Part shown: in pieces, positions 10,910-22,850 of the stretch
Position numbering within the stretch: the first letter of the stretch is position 1
How the letters are laid out: each line of letters starts with the position of its first letter
Source of the DNA: Halictus rubicundus
Lineage: Eukaryota; Arthropoda; Insecta; Hymenoptera; Halictidae
Assembly: GCF_050948215.1 (NCBI RefSeq)
Contig: NW_027488925.1
Location: 62,001 to 126,000 of the forward strand
DNA: 64,000 bases
Direction: 5' to 3'
Notes under the pieces: generated by a model
Told to the model about the DNA's origin: nothing
The model's database searches: none
Seen by the model: only the letters and a program-made list of their open reading frames with translations
Position numbers and translations under genes: made by a program

Positions 10910-11779
10910 CAAACCTCTATCCTATCAAATCCCTATACTATCCTCTATCCTATCCTATCGTCTGTCCTATCCTATCCTCTATCCTATCCTATCCTCTGCC
11001 CTATCCTATCCTCTATCCTATCCTATCCGCTATCCTATCCTATCCTCTATCCTATCCTACCCTCTATCCTATTCTACCCTCTATCCTATCCTCTATCCTA
11101 TCGTATCATCTATCCTATCCTCTCCTCTATCCTATTCTATCCTCTATCCTATCCAATCCTCTATCCTATCCTATCCTCTATCCTATTCTATCCTCTATCC
11201 TATCCTCTATCCTATCCTATCCTGTATCCTATCCAATCCTCTATCCTATCCTGTATCCTATCCAATCCTCTATCCTATCCTATCATCTATCCTCAATCCT
11301 ATCCTTTCCTGTATCATATCCAATCCTCTATCCTATCCTGTCCTCTATCCTATCCTGTCCTCTATCCTATCCTATCCTCTATCCTATCCTATCCAATCCC
11401 GTATCCTATCCTCTATTCTATCCTATCCTATCCACAATCCTATCCTTTCCTGTATCCTATCCTATCCTCTATCCAATCAAATCCTCTGTCCTATCCTATC
11501 CTCTATCCTATCGAATCGTGTATCCTATCCACTATCCTATCCTATCCTCTATCCTATCCTATCCTCTATCCTATCAAATCCCTATACTATCCTCTATCCT
11601 ATCCTATCGTCTGTCCTATCCTATCCTCTATCCTATCCTATCCTCTATCCTATAAAATCCCCTATCCTATCTTCTGCCCTATCCTATCCTCTATCCTATC
11701 CTATCCGCTATCCTATCCTACCGTCTATCCAATCCTCTATCCTATCCTACCGTCTATCCAATACTCTATCCTATCCTAT

Positions 11780-13900
11780 CCTCTATCCTATTCTATCCTC
11801 TATCCTATCCTCTATCCTATCCTATCCTCTATCCTATCCTATCCTCTATCCTATCCTATCTTCTATCCTATCCTATCCTCTATCCTATCAATTCCCCTAT
11901 CCTATCATATCCTCTATCCTATCCTATCCTATCCTCTATCCTATCCTATCCTCTATCCTATCCTATCTTCTATCCTATCCTATCCTCTATCCTATCAAAT
12001 CCCTATACTATCCTCTATCCTATCCTATCCTCTATCCTAGCCTATCCTGTATCCTATCCTATCCAATCCCCTATCCTATCCTATCCTCTATTTTATCCTA
12101 TCCTCTATCCTATCAAATCCCCTATCCTATCCTCTATCCTATCCTATCCTGTATCCTATCCAATCCTCTATCCTATCCTGTATCCTATCCAATCCTCTAT
12201 CCTATCCTATCATCTACCCTCAATCCTATCCTTTCCTGTATCATATCCAATCCTCTATCCTATCCTGTCCTCTATCCTATCCAATCCTCTATCCTATCAA
12301 ATCCCTATCCTATCCTCTATACTATCCTATCCTCTGTCCTATCTAATCCTCTATCCTATCCTATCCTCTATCCTATCCTATCCTCTATCCTATCCTATCC
12401 TCTATCCTATCCTATCCTCTATCCTATCCTATCCTCTATCCTATCCTATCCTCTATCCTATAATATCTTCTATCCTATCCTATCCTCTATCCTATCAAAT
12501 CCCCTATCCTATCCTCTATCCTATCCTATCCTGTACCCTATCCAATCCTCTAGCCTATCCTGTATCCTATCCAATCCTCTATCCTATCCTATCATCTATC
12601 CTCAATCCTATCCTTTCCTGTATCATATCCAATCCTCTATCCTATCCTGTCCTCTATCCTATCCTATCCTATCCTCTATCCTATCCTATCCAATCCCGTA
12701 TCCTATCCTCTATTCTATCCTATCCTGTATCCAATCCTATCCTCAATCCTATCCTTTCCTGTATCCTATCCTATCCTCTATCCTATCAAATCCTCTGTCC
12801 TATCCTATCCTCTATCCTATCCTATCCTCTATCCTATCGTATCCTCTGTTCTATCCTATCCTCTATCCTACGCTATCCTCTATCCTATCCAATCCTCTAT
12901 CCTATCCTATCCTCTATCCTATCCTATCATCTATCCTACCCTATCCTCTATCCTATCCTGTCCTCTATCCTATCGTATCCTCTATTCTCTATCCTATCCT
13001 CTATCCTATCCTATCCTCTATCCTATCCTATCCTCTATCCTATCCTATCCTCTATCCTATCCTATCCTCCATCCTATCCTATCATCTATCCTATCCTATC
13101 CTCTATCCTATCTTGTCCTATATCCTATCCTATCCTCTATCCTATCCTATCCTCTATCCTATCCTATCCTCTATCCTATCCTATCCTCTATCCTATCCTA
13201 TCCTCTATCCTATCCTATCCTCTATCCTATCCTATCCTCTATCCTATCCTATCTTCTATCCTTTCCTATCCTCTATCCTATCCTCTATCCAATCCTATAT
13301 CCTATCCTATCCTCTATCCTATCCTATCCTATATCATATCCTATCCTCTATCCTATCCTATCGTCTATCCTATCCTATCCTCTATCCTATCAAATCCCCT
13401 ATCCTATCCTCTTTCCTATCCTATCCTCTATCCTATCCTATCCTCTATCCTATCCTACCGTCTATCCAATCTTCTATCCTATCCTATCCTCTATCCTATT
13501 CTATCCTCTATCCTATCCTCTATCCTATCCTATCCTCTATCCTATCCTATCCTCTATCCTATCTTGTCCTATATCCTATCCTATCCTCTATCCTATCCTA
13601 TCCTCTATCCTATCCTGTCCTCTATCCTATCCTATCCTCTATCCTCTATCCTATCCTCTATCCTATCCTATCCTCTATCCTATCCTATCCTCTATCCTAT
13701 CCTATCCTCTATCCTATCCTATCCTCTATCCTATCCTATCATCTATCCTATCCTATACTCTATCCTATCTTGTCCTATATCCTATCCTATCCTCTATCCT
13801 ATCCTATCCTCTATCCTATTCTATCCTCTGTCCTATCCTATCCTCTATCCTATCCTATCCTCTATCCTATTATATCCTCTATCCTATCCTCTATCCTATC
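11780..13900 (+). repeat. 2-kb satellite block, copy 1 of 3
   Basis: Landmarks repeat near 20.7-22.9 kb. CAATTCCCC at 11889 pairs with 20864, and ATCCCTATCC at 12301 with 21276, both offset 8,975. The CTTGTCC words pair at 13113/22037 (8,924), 13564/22505 (8,941) and 13770/22711 (8,941). The offset changes are multiples of 17 (51 and 17 bp). A third copy starts near 24.4 kb. Edges are approximate. Confidence 0.78.
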
Positions 13901-15470
13901 GTATCCTCTATCCTATCCTATCCTCTATCCTATCCTATCCTCTATCCTATCCTATCCTCTATCCTATCCTCTATCCTATCGTATCCTCTATCCTATCCTA
14001 TCCTCTATCCTATCCTATCCTCTATCCTACGCTATCCTCTATCCTATCTTGTCCTATATCCTATCCTATCCTCTATCCTATCCTATCCTCTATCCTATCC
14101 TATCCTCTATCCTATCCTATCCTCTATCCTATCCTATCCTCTATCCTATCCTATCCTCTATCCTATCCTATCTTCTATCCTTTCCTATCCTCTATCCTAT
14201 CCTCTATCCAATCCTATATCCTATCCTATCCTCTATCCTATCCTATCCTATATCATATCCTATCCTCTATCCTATCCTATCCTCTATCCTATCCTATCCG
14301 CTATCAAATCCTATCCTCTATCCTATCCTATCCTCTATCCTATTATATCCTCTATCCTATCCTCTATCCTATCCTATCCTCTATCCTATCCTATCCTCTA
14401 TCCTATCCCACCGTCTATCCTATCCTCTATCCTATCCTATCCTCTATCCTATTCTATCCTCTATCCTATCCTATCCTCTATCCTATCCTATCGTCTATCC
14501 TATCAAATCCCCTATCCTATCCTCTGCCCTATCCTATCCTCTATCCTATCCTATCCGCTATCAAATCCTATCCTCTATCCTATCCTATCCTCTATCCTAT
14601 CCTATCCTCTATCCTATCAAATCCCCTATCCTATCCTCTGCCCTATCCTATCCTCTATCCTATCCTATCCGCTATCCTATCCTATCCTCTATCCTATCCT
14701 ATCCTCTATCCTATTATATCCTCTATCCTATCCTCTATCCTATCGTATCCTCTATCCTATCCTATCCTCTATCCTACGCTATCCTCTATCCTATCCTATC
14801 CTCTATCCTATCCTATCCTCTATCCTATCCTATCTTCTATCCTATCCTATGCTCTATCCTATCCTATCCTCTATCCTATCCTCTATCCTATCCTCTATCC
14901 TATCCTCTATCCTATCCTATCCTCTATCCTATCCCACCGTCTATCCTATCCTCTATCCTATCCTATCCTCTATCCTATTCTATCCTCTATCCTATCCTAT
15001 CCTCTATCCTATCCTATCGTCTATCCTATCAAATCCCCTATCCTATCCTCTGCCCTATCCTATCCTCTATCCTATCCTATCCGCTATCAAATCCTATCCT
15101 CTATCCTATCCTATCCTCTATCCTATTATATCCTCTATCCTATCCTCTATCCTATCCTATCCTCTATCCTATCCTATCCTCTATCCTATCCTATCGTCTA
15201 TCCTATCCTATCCTCTATCCTATCAAATCCCCTATCCTATCCTCTGTCCTATCCTATCCTCTATCCTATCCTATCCTCTATCCTATCCTATCATCTATCC
15301 TCAATCCTATCCTTTCCTGTATCCTATCCTATCCTCTATCCTATCAAATCCTCTGTCCTATCCTATCCTCTATCCTATCGAATCGTGTATCCTATCCACT
15401 ATCCTATCCTATCCTCTATCCTGTCCTATCCTCTATCCTATCCTATCCTCTATCCTATCCTATCTTCTAT

Positions 15471-17696
15471 CCTATAAAATCCCCTATCCTATCCTCTGCC
15501 CTATCCTATCCTCTATCCTATCCTATCCGCTATCCTATCCTATCCTCTATCCTATCCTATCCTCTATCCTATTCTATCCTCTATCCTATCCTCTATCCTA
15601 TTCTATCCTCTATCCTATCCTCTATCCTATTCTATCCTCTATCCTATCCTCTATCCTATCGTATCCTCTATCCTACGCTATCCTCTATCCTATCCTATCC
15701 TCTATCCTATCCGATCCTCTATCCTATCCTATCCTCTATCCTATCCTATCCTCTATCCTATCAATTCCCCTATGCTATCCTATCCTGTATCCTATCCAAT
15801 CCTCCATCCTATCCTATCATCTATCCTATCCTATCCTCTATCCTATCCTATCCTCTATCCTATCCTATCCTCTATCCTATCCTATCCTCTATCCTATCCT
15901 ATCCTCTATCCTATCCTATCCTCTATCATATCCTATCGTCTATCCTATCCTATCCTCTATCCTATCAAATCCCCTATCCTATCCTCTGTCCTATCCTATC
16001 CTCTATCCTATCCTATCCTCTATCCTATTCTATCCTCTATCCTATCCTATCCTCTATCCTATCCTATCCTCTATCCTATCAAATCCCCTATCCTATCCTC
16101 TGCCCTATCCTATCCTCTATCCTATCCTATCCGCTATCCTATCCTATCCTCTATCCTATCCTATCCTCTATCCTATTATATCCTCTATCCTATCCTCTAT
16201 CCTATCGTATCCTCTATCCTATCCTATCCTCTATCCTACGCTATCCTCTATCCTATCCTATCCTCTATCCTATCCTATCCTCTATCCTATCCTATCTTCT
16301 ATCCTATCCTATGCTCTATCCTATCCTATCCTCTATCCTATCCTCTATCCTATCCTCTATCCTATCCTATCCTCTATCCTATCCCACCGTCTATCCTATC
16401 CTCTATCCTATCCTATCCTCTATCCTATTCTATCCTCTATCCTATCCTATCCTCTATCCTATCCTATCGTCTATCCTATCAAATCCCCTATCCTATCCTC
16501 TGCCCTATCCTATCCTCTATCCTATCCTATCCGCTATCAAATCCTATCCTCTATCCTATCCTATCCTCTATCCTATTATATCCTCTATCCTATCCTCTAT
16601 CCTATCCTATCCTCTATCCTATCCTATCCTCTATCCTATCCCACCGTCTATCCTATCCTCTATCCTATCCTATCCTCTATCCTATTCTATCCTCTATCCT
16701 ATCCTATCCTCTATCCTATCCTATCGTCTATCCTATCAAATCCCCTATCCTATCCTCTGCCCTATCCTATCCTCTATCCTATCCTATCCGCTATCAAATC
16801 CTATCCTCTATCCTATCCTATCCTCTATCCTATCCTATCCTCTATCCTATCAAATCCCCTATCCTATCCTCTGCCCTATCCTATCCTCTATCCTATCCTA
16901 TCCGCTATCCTATCCTATCCTCTATCCTATCCTATCCTCTATCCTATTATATCCTCTATCCTATCCTCTATCCTATCGTATCCTCTATCCTATCCTATCC
17001 TCTATCCTACGCTATCCTCTATCCTATCCTATCCTCTATCCTATCCTATCCTCTATCCTATCCTATCTTCTATCCTATCCTATGCTCTATCCTATCCTAT
17101 CCTCTATCCTATCCTCTATCCTATCCTCTATCCTATCCTATCCTCTATCCTATCCCACCGTCTATCCTATCCTCTATCCTATCCTATCCTCTATCCTATT
17201 CTATCCTCTATCCTATCCTATCCTCTATCCTATCCTATCGTCTATCCTATCAAATCCCCTATCCTATCCTCTGCCCTATCCTATCCTCTATCCTATCCTA
17301 TCCGCTATCAAATCCTATCCTCTATCCTATCCTATCCTCTATCCTATTATATCCTCTATCCTATCCTCTATCCTATCCTATCCTCTATCCTATCCTATCC
17401 TCTATCCTATCCTATCGTCTATCCTATCCTATCCTCTATCCTATCAAATCCCCTATCCTATCCTCTGTCCTATCCTATCCTCTATCCTATCCTATCCTCT
17501 ATCCTATCCTATCATCTATCCTCAATCCTATCCTTTCCTGTATCCTATCCTATCCTCTATCCTATCAAATCCTCTGTCCTATCCTATCCTCTATCCTATC
17601 GAATCGTGTATCCTATCCACTATCCTATCCTATCCTCTATCCTGTCCTATCCTCTATCCTATCCTATCCTCTATCCTATCCTATCTTCTATCCTAT
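15471..17696 (+). repeat. 2,221-bp unit 2 of the tandem pair, full length, segmental copy
   Basis: It starts at CCTATAAAATCCCC and ends one base before the LTR at 17698. The counterpart in the first segmental copy is 8132-10117, 240 bp shorter. Its own left partner is the part of 14277-15470 that survives of unit 1. Confidence 0.8.
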
Positions 17697-17697
17697 C
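17693..17697 (+). repeat. Left target-site duplication of LTR copy 2 (CTATC)
   Basis: CTATC directly precedes TGTTG and is repeated at 18484-18488. It was inherited with the LTR by segmental duplication, so it is not independent evidence for a target duplication. Confidence 0.55.
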
Positions 17698-17877
17698 TGT
17701 TGCGACGCGTAACGACCCCCCAATCGCTCAAGGGATTTCGGACCGTCTTTGGGCTACCTGCGCCCTCACTTTCCGGAACAATGACCTAGGCGAGCCGTCT
17801 GTCCGCCACGTGCCTACCGAAACAACGTGTTAACGCCACTACCGAGACGGGTCCGTTTTACAACCCTTGCAAATCTC

Positions 17878-17911
17878 AATAAATTACCGTTTATGACATA
17901 GCTACAATAAA
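17878..17911 (+). promoter_or_regulatory. Two AATAAA poly(A) signal matches in LTR copy 2
   Basis: AATAAA lies at 17878-17883 and 17906-17911, identical to the pair in copy 1. They lie in presumed U3 and could stop read-in from the array. Confidence 0.4.
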
Positions 17912-18042
17912 TCCTCGAAGCCATGGGACACAACTATTTAGCGTCCGATTTTTAACTACAGATTTCGTTTCCGGGCCATCTGTTTGCCAGCCCGCGCTAT
18001 CCTACTCATCGCGTTTTAACTTCAATATGTCTTGCCTGGTCC

Positions 18043-18052
18043 GAAGCGCTTC
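18043..18052. repeat. Perfect 10-bp palindrome in LTR copy 2
   Basis: GAAGCGCTTC, identical to copy 1. Confidence 0.5.
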
Positions 18053-18171
18053 CTTGGTTTATTGTCTGCTACGGTCATCCTCCAAATTCAATTCCGCCAA
18101 TGACAGCCCCTAGGCCGCTTTGAAAACTCCTCCCAAAAATGACGAAGGGAGGGAATCGCAGCGAGCGTAGG

Positions 18172-18207
18172 TATAAGTATAGCCAAGCACTAACAGATAG
18201 ATCAGAA
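18172..18207 (+). promoter_or_regulatory. Probable LTR core promoter, copy 2 (TATA plus initiator)
   Basis: TATAAGTA at 18172-18179 and TCAGAA at 18202-18207 keep the spacing of copy 1, with no mutation. A transcript from here would leave the LTR at 18483 and run into the satellite on the C/T-rich strand. Confidence 0.55.
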
Positions 18208-18299
18208 CACCAGAAATCGCGAATAACAACGGAAATCGTATCGAACATCGTATCATAACTCCAACACCGGGGCTGTCGCTGTACGACCAGTAATAACGT

Positions 18300-18325
18300 T
18301 TGTAACGCCGTATCAGTTGTAACGC
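18300..18325 (+). repeat. 9-bp direct repeat in LTR copy 2, 17-bp offset
   Basis: TTGTAACGC occurs at 18300-18308 and 18317-18325, identical to copy 1. Confidence 0.6.
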
Positions 18326-18370
18326 GAAGAATCGAATCGGCAAGGTCTACAACAAGTTTCCTTGAGATCA

Positions 18371-18376
18371 ATTAAA
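18371..18376 (+). terminator. Probable poly(A) signal of LTR copy 2 (ATTAAA)
   Basis: It has the same position within the LTR as in copy 1 and the same reasoning applies. Confidence 0.4.
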
Positions 18377-18451
18377 CTGGTAAATTCAACAACGCCTCTA
18401 TTTATTTCAATCAGTTCAGTTTTTCGTTAATTCGAAAACGAACAAGAGCTA

Positions 18452-18471
18452 CCGCGAATCGAAAGTCGCGG
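18452..18471. repeat. Hairpin near the 3' end of LTR copy 2
   Basis: CCGCGA and TCGCGG form a 6-bp stem with an 8-nt loop, unchanged from copy 1. Confidence 0.55.
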
Positions 18472-18483
18472 CATCGCTCAACA

Positions 18484-18488
18484 CTATC
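18484..18488 (+). repeat. Right target-site duplication of LTR copy 2 (CTATC)
   Basis: CTATC follows CAACA and pairs with 17693-17697. Confidence 0.55.
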
Positions 18489-20754
18489 CAAACCTCTATC
18501 CTATCAAATCCCTATACTATCCTCTATCCTATCCTATCGTCTGTCCTATCCTATCCTCTATCCTATCCTATCCTCTGCCCTATCCTATCCTCTATCCTAT
18601 CCTATCCGCTATCCTATCCTATCCTCTATCCTATCCTACCCTCTATCCTATTCTACCCTCTATCCTATCCTCTATCCTATCGTATCATCTATCCTATCCT
18701 CTCCTCTATCCTATCCTACCGTCTATCCAATCTTCTATCCTATCCTATCCTCTATCCTATTCTATCCTCTATCCTATCCTCTATCCTATCCTATCCTCTA
18801 TCCTATCCTATCCTCTATCCTATCTTGTCCTATATCCTATCCTATCCTCTATCCTATCCTATCCTCTATCCTATCCTGTCCTCTATCCTATCCTATCCTC
18901 TATCCTCTATCCTATCCTCTATCCTATCCTATCCTCTATCCTATCCTATCCTCTATCCTATCCTATCCTCTATCCTATCCTATCCTCTATCCTATCCTTA
19001 TCATCTATCCTATCCTATACTCTATCCTATCTTGTCCTATATCCTATCCTATCCTCTATCCTATCCTATCCTCTATCCTATTCTATCCTCTGTCCTATCC
19101 TATCCTCTATCCTATCCTATCCTCTATCCTATTATATCCTCTATCCTATCCTCTATCCTATCGTATCCTCTATCCTATCCTATCCTCTATCCTATCCTAT
19201 CCTCTATCCTATCCTATCCTCTATCCTATCCTCTATCCTATCGTATCCTCTATCCTATCCTATCCTCTATCCTATCCTATCCTCTATCCTACGCTATCCT
19301 CTATCCTATCTTGTCCTATATCCTATCCTATCCTCTATCCTATCCTATCCTCTATCCTATCCTATCCTCTATCCTATCCTATCCTCTATCCTATCCTATC
19401 CTCTATCCTATCCTATCCTCTATCCTATCCTATCTTCTATCCTTTCCTATCCTCTATCCTATCCTCTATCCAATCCTATATCCTATCCTATCCTCTATCC
19501 TATCCTATCCTATATCATATCCTATCCTCTATAGTATCCTATCGTCTATCCTATCCTATCCTCTATCCTATCAAATCCCCTATCCTATCCTCTTTCCTAT
19601 CCTATCCTCTATCCTATCCTATCCTCTATCCTATCCTACCGTCTATCCAATCTTCTATCCTATCCTATCCTCTATCCTATTCTATCCTCTATCCTATCCT
19701 CTATCCTATCCTATCCTCTATCCTATCCTATCCTCTATCCTATCTTGTCCTATATCCTATCCTATCCTCTATCCTATCCTATCCTCTATCCTATCCTGTC
19801 CTCTATCCTATCCTATCCTCTATCCTCTATCCTATCCTCTATCCTATCCTATCCTCTATCCTATCCTATCCTCTATCCTATCCTATCCTCTATCCTATCC
19901 TATCCTCTATCCTATCCTATCATCTATCCTATCCTATCCTCTATCCTATCTTGTCCTATATCCTATCCTATCCTCTATCCTATCCTATCCTCTATCCTAT
20001 TCTATCCTCTGTCCTATCCTATCCTCTATCCTATCCTATCCTCTATCCTATTATATCCTCTATCCTATCCTCTATCCTATCGTATCCTCTATCCTATCCT
20101 ATCCTCTATCCTACGCTATCCTCTATCCTATCCTATCCTCTATCCTATCCTATCCTCTATCCTATCCTCTATCCTATCGTATCCTCTATCCTATCCTATC
20201 CTCTATCCTATCCTATCCTCTATCCTATCCTATCCTCTATCCTATCCTATCCTCTATCCTATCCTATCCTCTATCCTATCCTATCTTCTATCCTTTCCTA
20301 TCCTCTATCCTATCCTCTATCCAATCCTATATCCTATCCTATCCTCTATCCTATCCTATCCTATATCATATCCTATCCTCTATCCTATCCTATCGTCTAT
20401 CCTATCCTATCCTCTATCCTATCAAATCCCCTATCCTATCCTCTTTCCTATCCTATCCTCTATCCTATCCTATCCTCTATCCTATCCTACCGTCTATCCA
20501 ATCTTCTATCCTATCCTATCCTCTATCCTATTCTATCCTCTATCCTATCCTCTATCCTATCCTATCCTCTATCCTATCCTATCCTCTATCCTATCTTGTC
20601 CTATATCCTATCCTATCCTCTATCCTATCCTATCCTCTATCCTATCCTGTCCTCTATCCTATCCTATCCTCTATCCTCTATCCTATCCTCTATCCTATCC
20701 TATCCTCTATCCTATCCTATCCTCTATCCTATCCTATCCTCTATCCTATCCTAT

Positions 20755-22850
20755 CCTCTATCCTATTCTATCCTCTATCCTATCCTCTATCCTATCCTAT
20801 CCTCTATCCTATCCTATCCTCTATCCTATCCTATCTTCTATCCTATCCTATCCTCTATCCTATCAATTCCCCTATCCTATCATATCCTCTATCCTATCCT
20901 ATCCTATCCTCTATCCTATCCTATCCTCTATCCTATCCTATCTTCTATCCTATCCTATCCTCTATCCTATCAAATCCCTATACTATCCTCTATCCTATCC
21001 TATCCTCTATCCTAGCCTATCCTGTATCCTATCCTATCCAATCCCCTATCCTATCCTATCCTCTATTTTATCCTATCCTCTATCCTATCAAATCCCCTAT
21101 CCTATCCTCTATCCTATCCTATCCTGTATCCTATCCAATCCTCTATCCTATCCTGTATCCTATCCAATCCTCTATCCTATCCTATCATCTACCCTCAATC
21201 CTATCCTTTCCTGTATCATATCCAATCCTCTATCCTATCCTGTCCTCTATCCTATCCAATCCTCTATCCTATCAAATCCCTATCCTATCCTCTATACTAT
21301 CCTATCCTCTGTCCTATCTAATCCTCTATCCTATCCTATCCTCTATCCTATCCTATCCTCTATCCTATCCTATCCTCTATCCTATAATATCTTCTATCCT
21401 ATCCTATCCTCTATCCTATCAAATCCCCTATCCTATCCTCTATCCTATCCTATCCTGTACCCTATCCAATCCTCTAGCCTATCCTGTATCCTATCCAATC
21501 CTCTATCCTATCCTATCATCTATCCTCAATCCTATCCTTTCCTGTATCATATCCAATCCTCTATCCTATCCTGTCCTCTATCCTATCCTATCCTATCCTC
21601 TATCCTATCCTATCCAATCCCGTATCCTATCCTCTATTCTATCCTATCCTGTATCCAATCCTATCCTCAATCCTATCCTTTCCTGTATCCTATCCTATCC
21701 TCTATCCTATCAAATCCTCTGTCCTATCCTATCCTCTATCCTATCCTATCCTCTATCCTATCGTATCCTCTGTTCTATCCTATCCTCTATCCTACGCTAT
21801 CCTCTATCCTATCCAATCCTCTATCCTATCCTATCCTCTATCCTATCCTATCATCTATCCTACCCTATCCTCTATCCTATCCTGTCCTCTATCCTATCGT
21901 ATCCTCTATTCTCTATCCTATCCTCTATCCTATCCTATCCTCTATCCTATCCTATCCTCTATCCTATCCTATCCTCTATCCTATCCTATCCTCCATCCTA
22001 TCCTATCATCTATCCTATCCTATCCTCTATCCTATCTTGTCCTATATCCTATCCTATCCTCTATCCTATCCTATCCTCTATCCTATCCTATCCTCTATCC
22101 TATCCTATCCTCTATCCTATCCTATCCTCTATCCTATCCTATCCTCTATCCTATCCTATCCTCTATCCTATCCTATCCTCTATCCTATCCTATCTTCTAT
22201 CCTTTCCTATCCTCTATCCTATCCTCTATCCAATCCTATATCCTATCCTATCCTCTATCCTATCCTATCCTATATCATATCCTATCCTCTATCCTATCCT
22301 ATCGTCTATCCTATCCTATCCTCTATCCTATCAAATCCCCTATCCTATCCTCTTTCCTATCCTATCCTCTATCCTATCCTATCCTCTATCCTATCCTACC
22401 GTCTATCCAATCTTCTATCCTATCCTATCCTCTATCCTATTCTATCCTCTATCCTATCCTCTATCCTATCCTATCCTCTATCCTATCCTATCCTCTATCC
22501 TATCTTGTCCTATATCCTATCCTATCCTCTATCCTATCCTATCCTCTATCCTATCCTGTCCTCTATCCTATCCTATCCTCTATCCTCTATCCTATCCTCT
22601 ATCCTATCCTATCCTCTATCCTATCCTATCCTCTATCCTATCCTATCCTCTATCCTATCCTATCCTCTATCCTATCCTATCATCTATCCTATCCTATACT
22701 CTATCCTATCTTGTCCTATATCCTACCCTATCCTCTATCCTATCCTATCCTCTATCCTATTCTATCCTCTGTCCTATCCTATCCTCTATCCTATCCTATC
22801 CTCTATCCTATTATATCCTCTATCCTATCCTCTATCCTATCGTATCCTCT
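20755..22850 (+). repeat. 2-kb satellite block, copy 2 of 3
   Basis: This is the partner of 11780-13900 at an offset of 8,924-8,975 bp, with landmarks CAATTCCCC at 20864, ATCCCTATCC at 21276 and CTTGTCC words at 22037, 22505 and 22711. It lies between two other CTTGTCC-rich stretches, which shows that blocks were inserted into one another. Confidence 0.78.

Larger units (their letters stand above)
6950..11135 (+). repeat. Segmental duplication carrying a solo LTR, copy 1
   Basis: This block matches 14277-18714 in order and orientation. The offset is 7,327 bp at the left (CCGCTATCAAATCC at 6971 and 14298), 7,339 after a 12-bp indel near 7.5 kb, and 7,579 after the 240-bp deletion near 9.4 kb. 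It stays 7,579 through the LTR and its right flank. On the right, identity stops after CTCCTCTATCCTAT at 11135, where this copy continues TCTATCC and the other CCTACCGTC. The left edge is approximate. Confidence 0.9.
10905..17697 (+). repeat. Satellite array between the two LTR copies
   Basis: This is (TATCC)nTC satellite throughout, in the same orientation as the rest. The left part (about 10.9-13.1 kb) is rich in CCTGTATCC, CAATCC and CCTCAATCC variants; from 13113 the CTTGTCCTATATCC word appears. From about 14277 it is the second copy of the segmental duplication. No gene or other insertion is visible. Confidence 0.96.
17698..18483 (+). mobile_element. Solo LTR of an LTR retrotransposon, copy 2 (786 bp)
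   Basis: This has the same length and ends (TGTTG...CAACA) as copy 1. Read base by base by eye, it differs only at 17732, where G replaces the C found at 10153. Both flanks are also shared, so it is a duplicate of the same insertion and not a second transposition. The proposed signals fall at 18172 (TATA), 18202 (TCAG initiator) and 18371 (ATTAAA). As in copy 1, no internal element sequence adjoins it, and the reverse-strand frames at 18075-18371 and 18110-18343 are chance frames inside the LTR. Conservation of these frames between the copies says nothing about coding, because the whole segment is equally conserved. Confidence 0.85.
14277..18714 (+). repeat. Segmental duplication carrying a solo LTR, copy 2
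   Basis: This is the partner of 6950-11135. It keeps the 240 bp that copy 1 lacks, has 12 bp more near 14.87 kb (one extra CTATCCTCTATC-type unit), and differs by one base in the LTR. Its left neighbour is the CTTGTCC-domain satellite rather than the sequence left of copy 1, so the duplication junction lies close to 14277. Confidence 0.9.

Noticed and set aside
10119..18483. One full-length LTR retrotransposon with the two LTRs as its ends
   Set aside because: The 6.8 kb between them is satellite with no primer-binding site, gag-pol or polypurine tract. Each LTR has its own CTATC on both sides, and the flanking array is duplicated with it.
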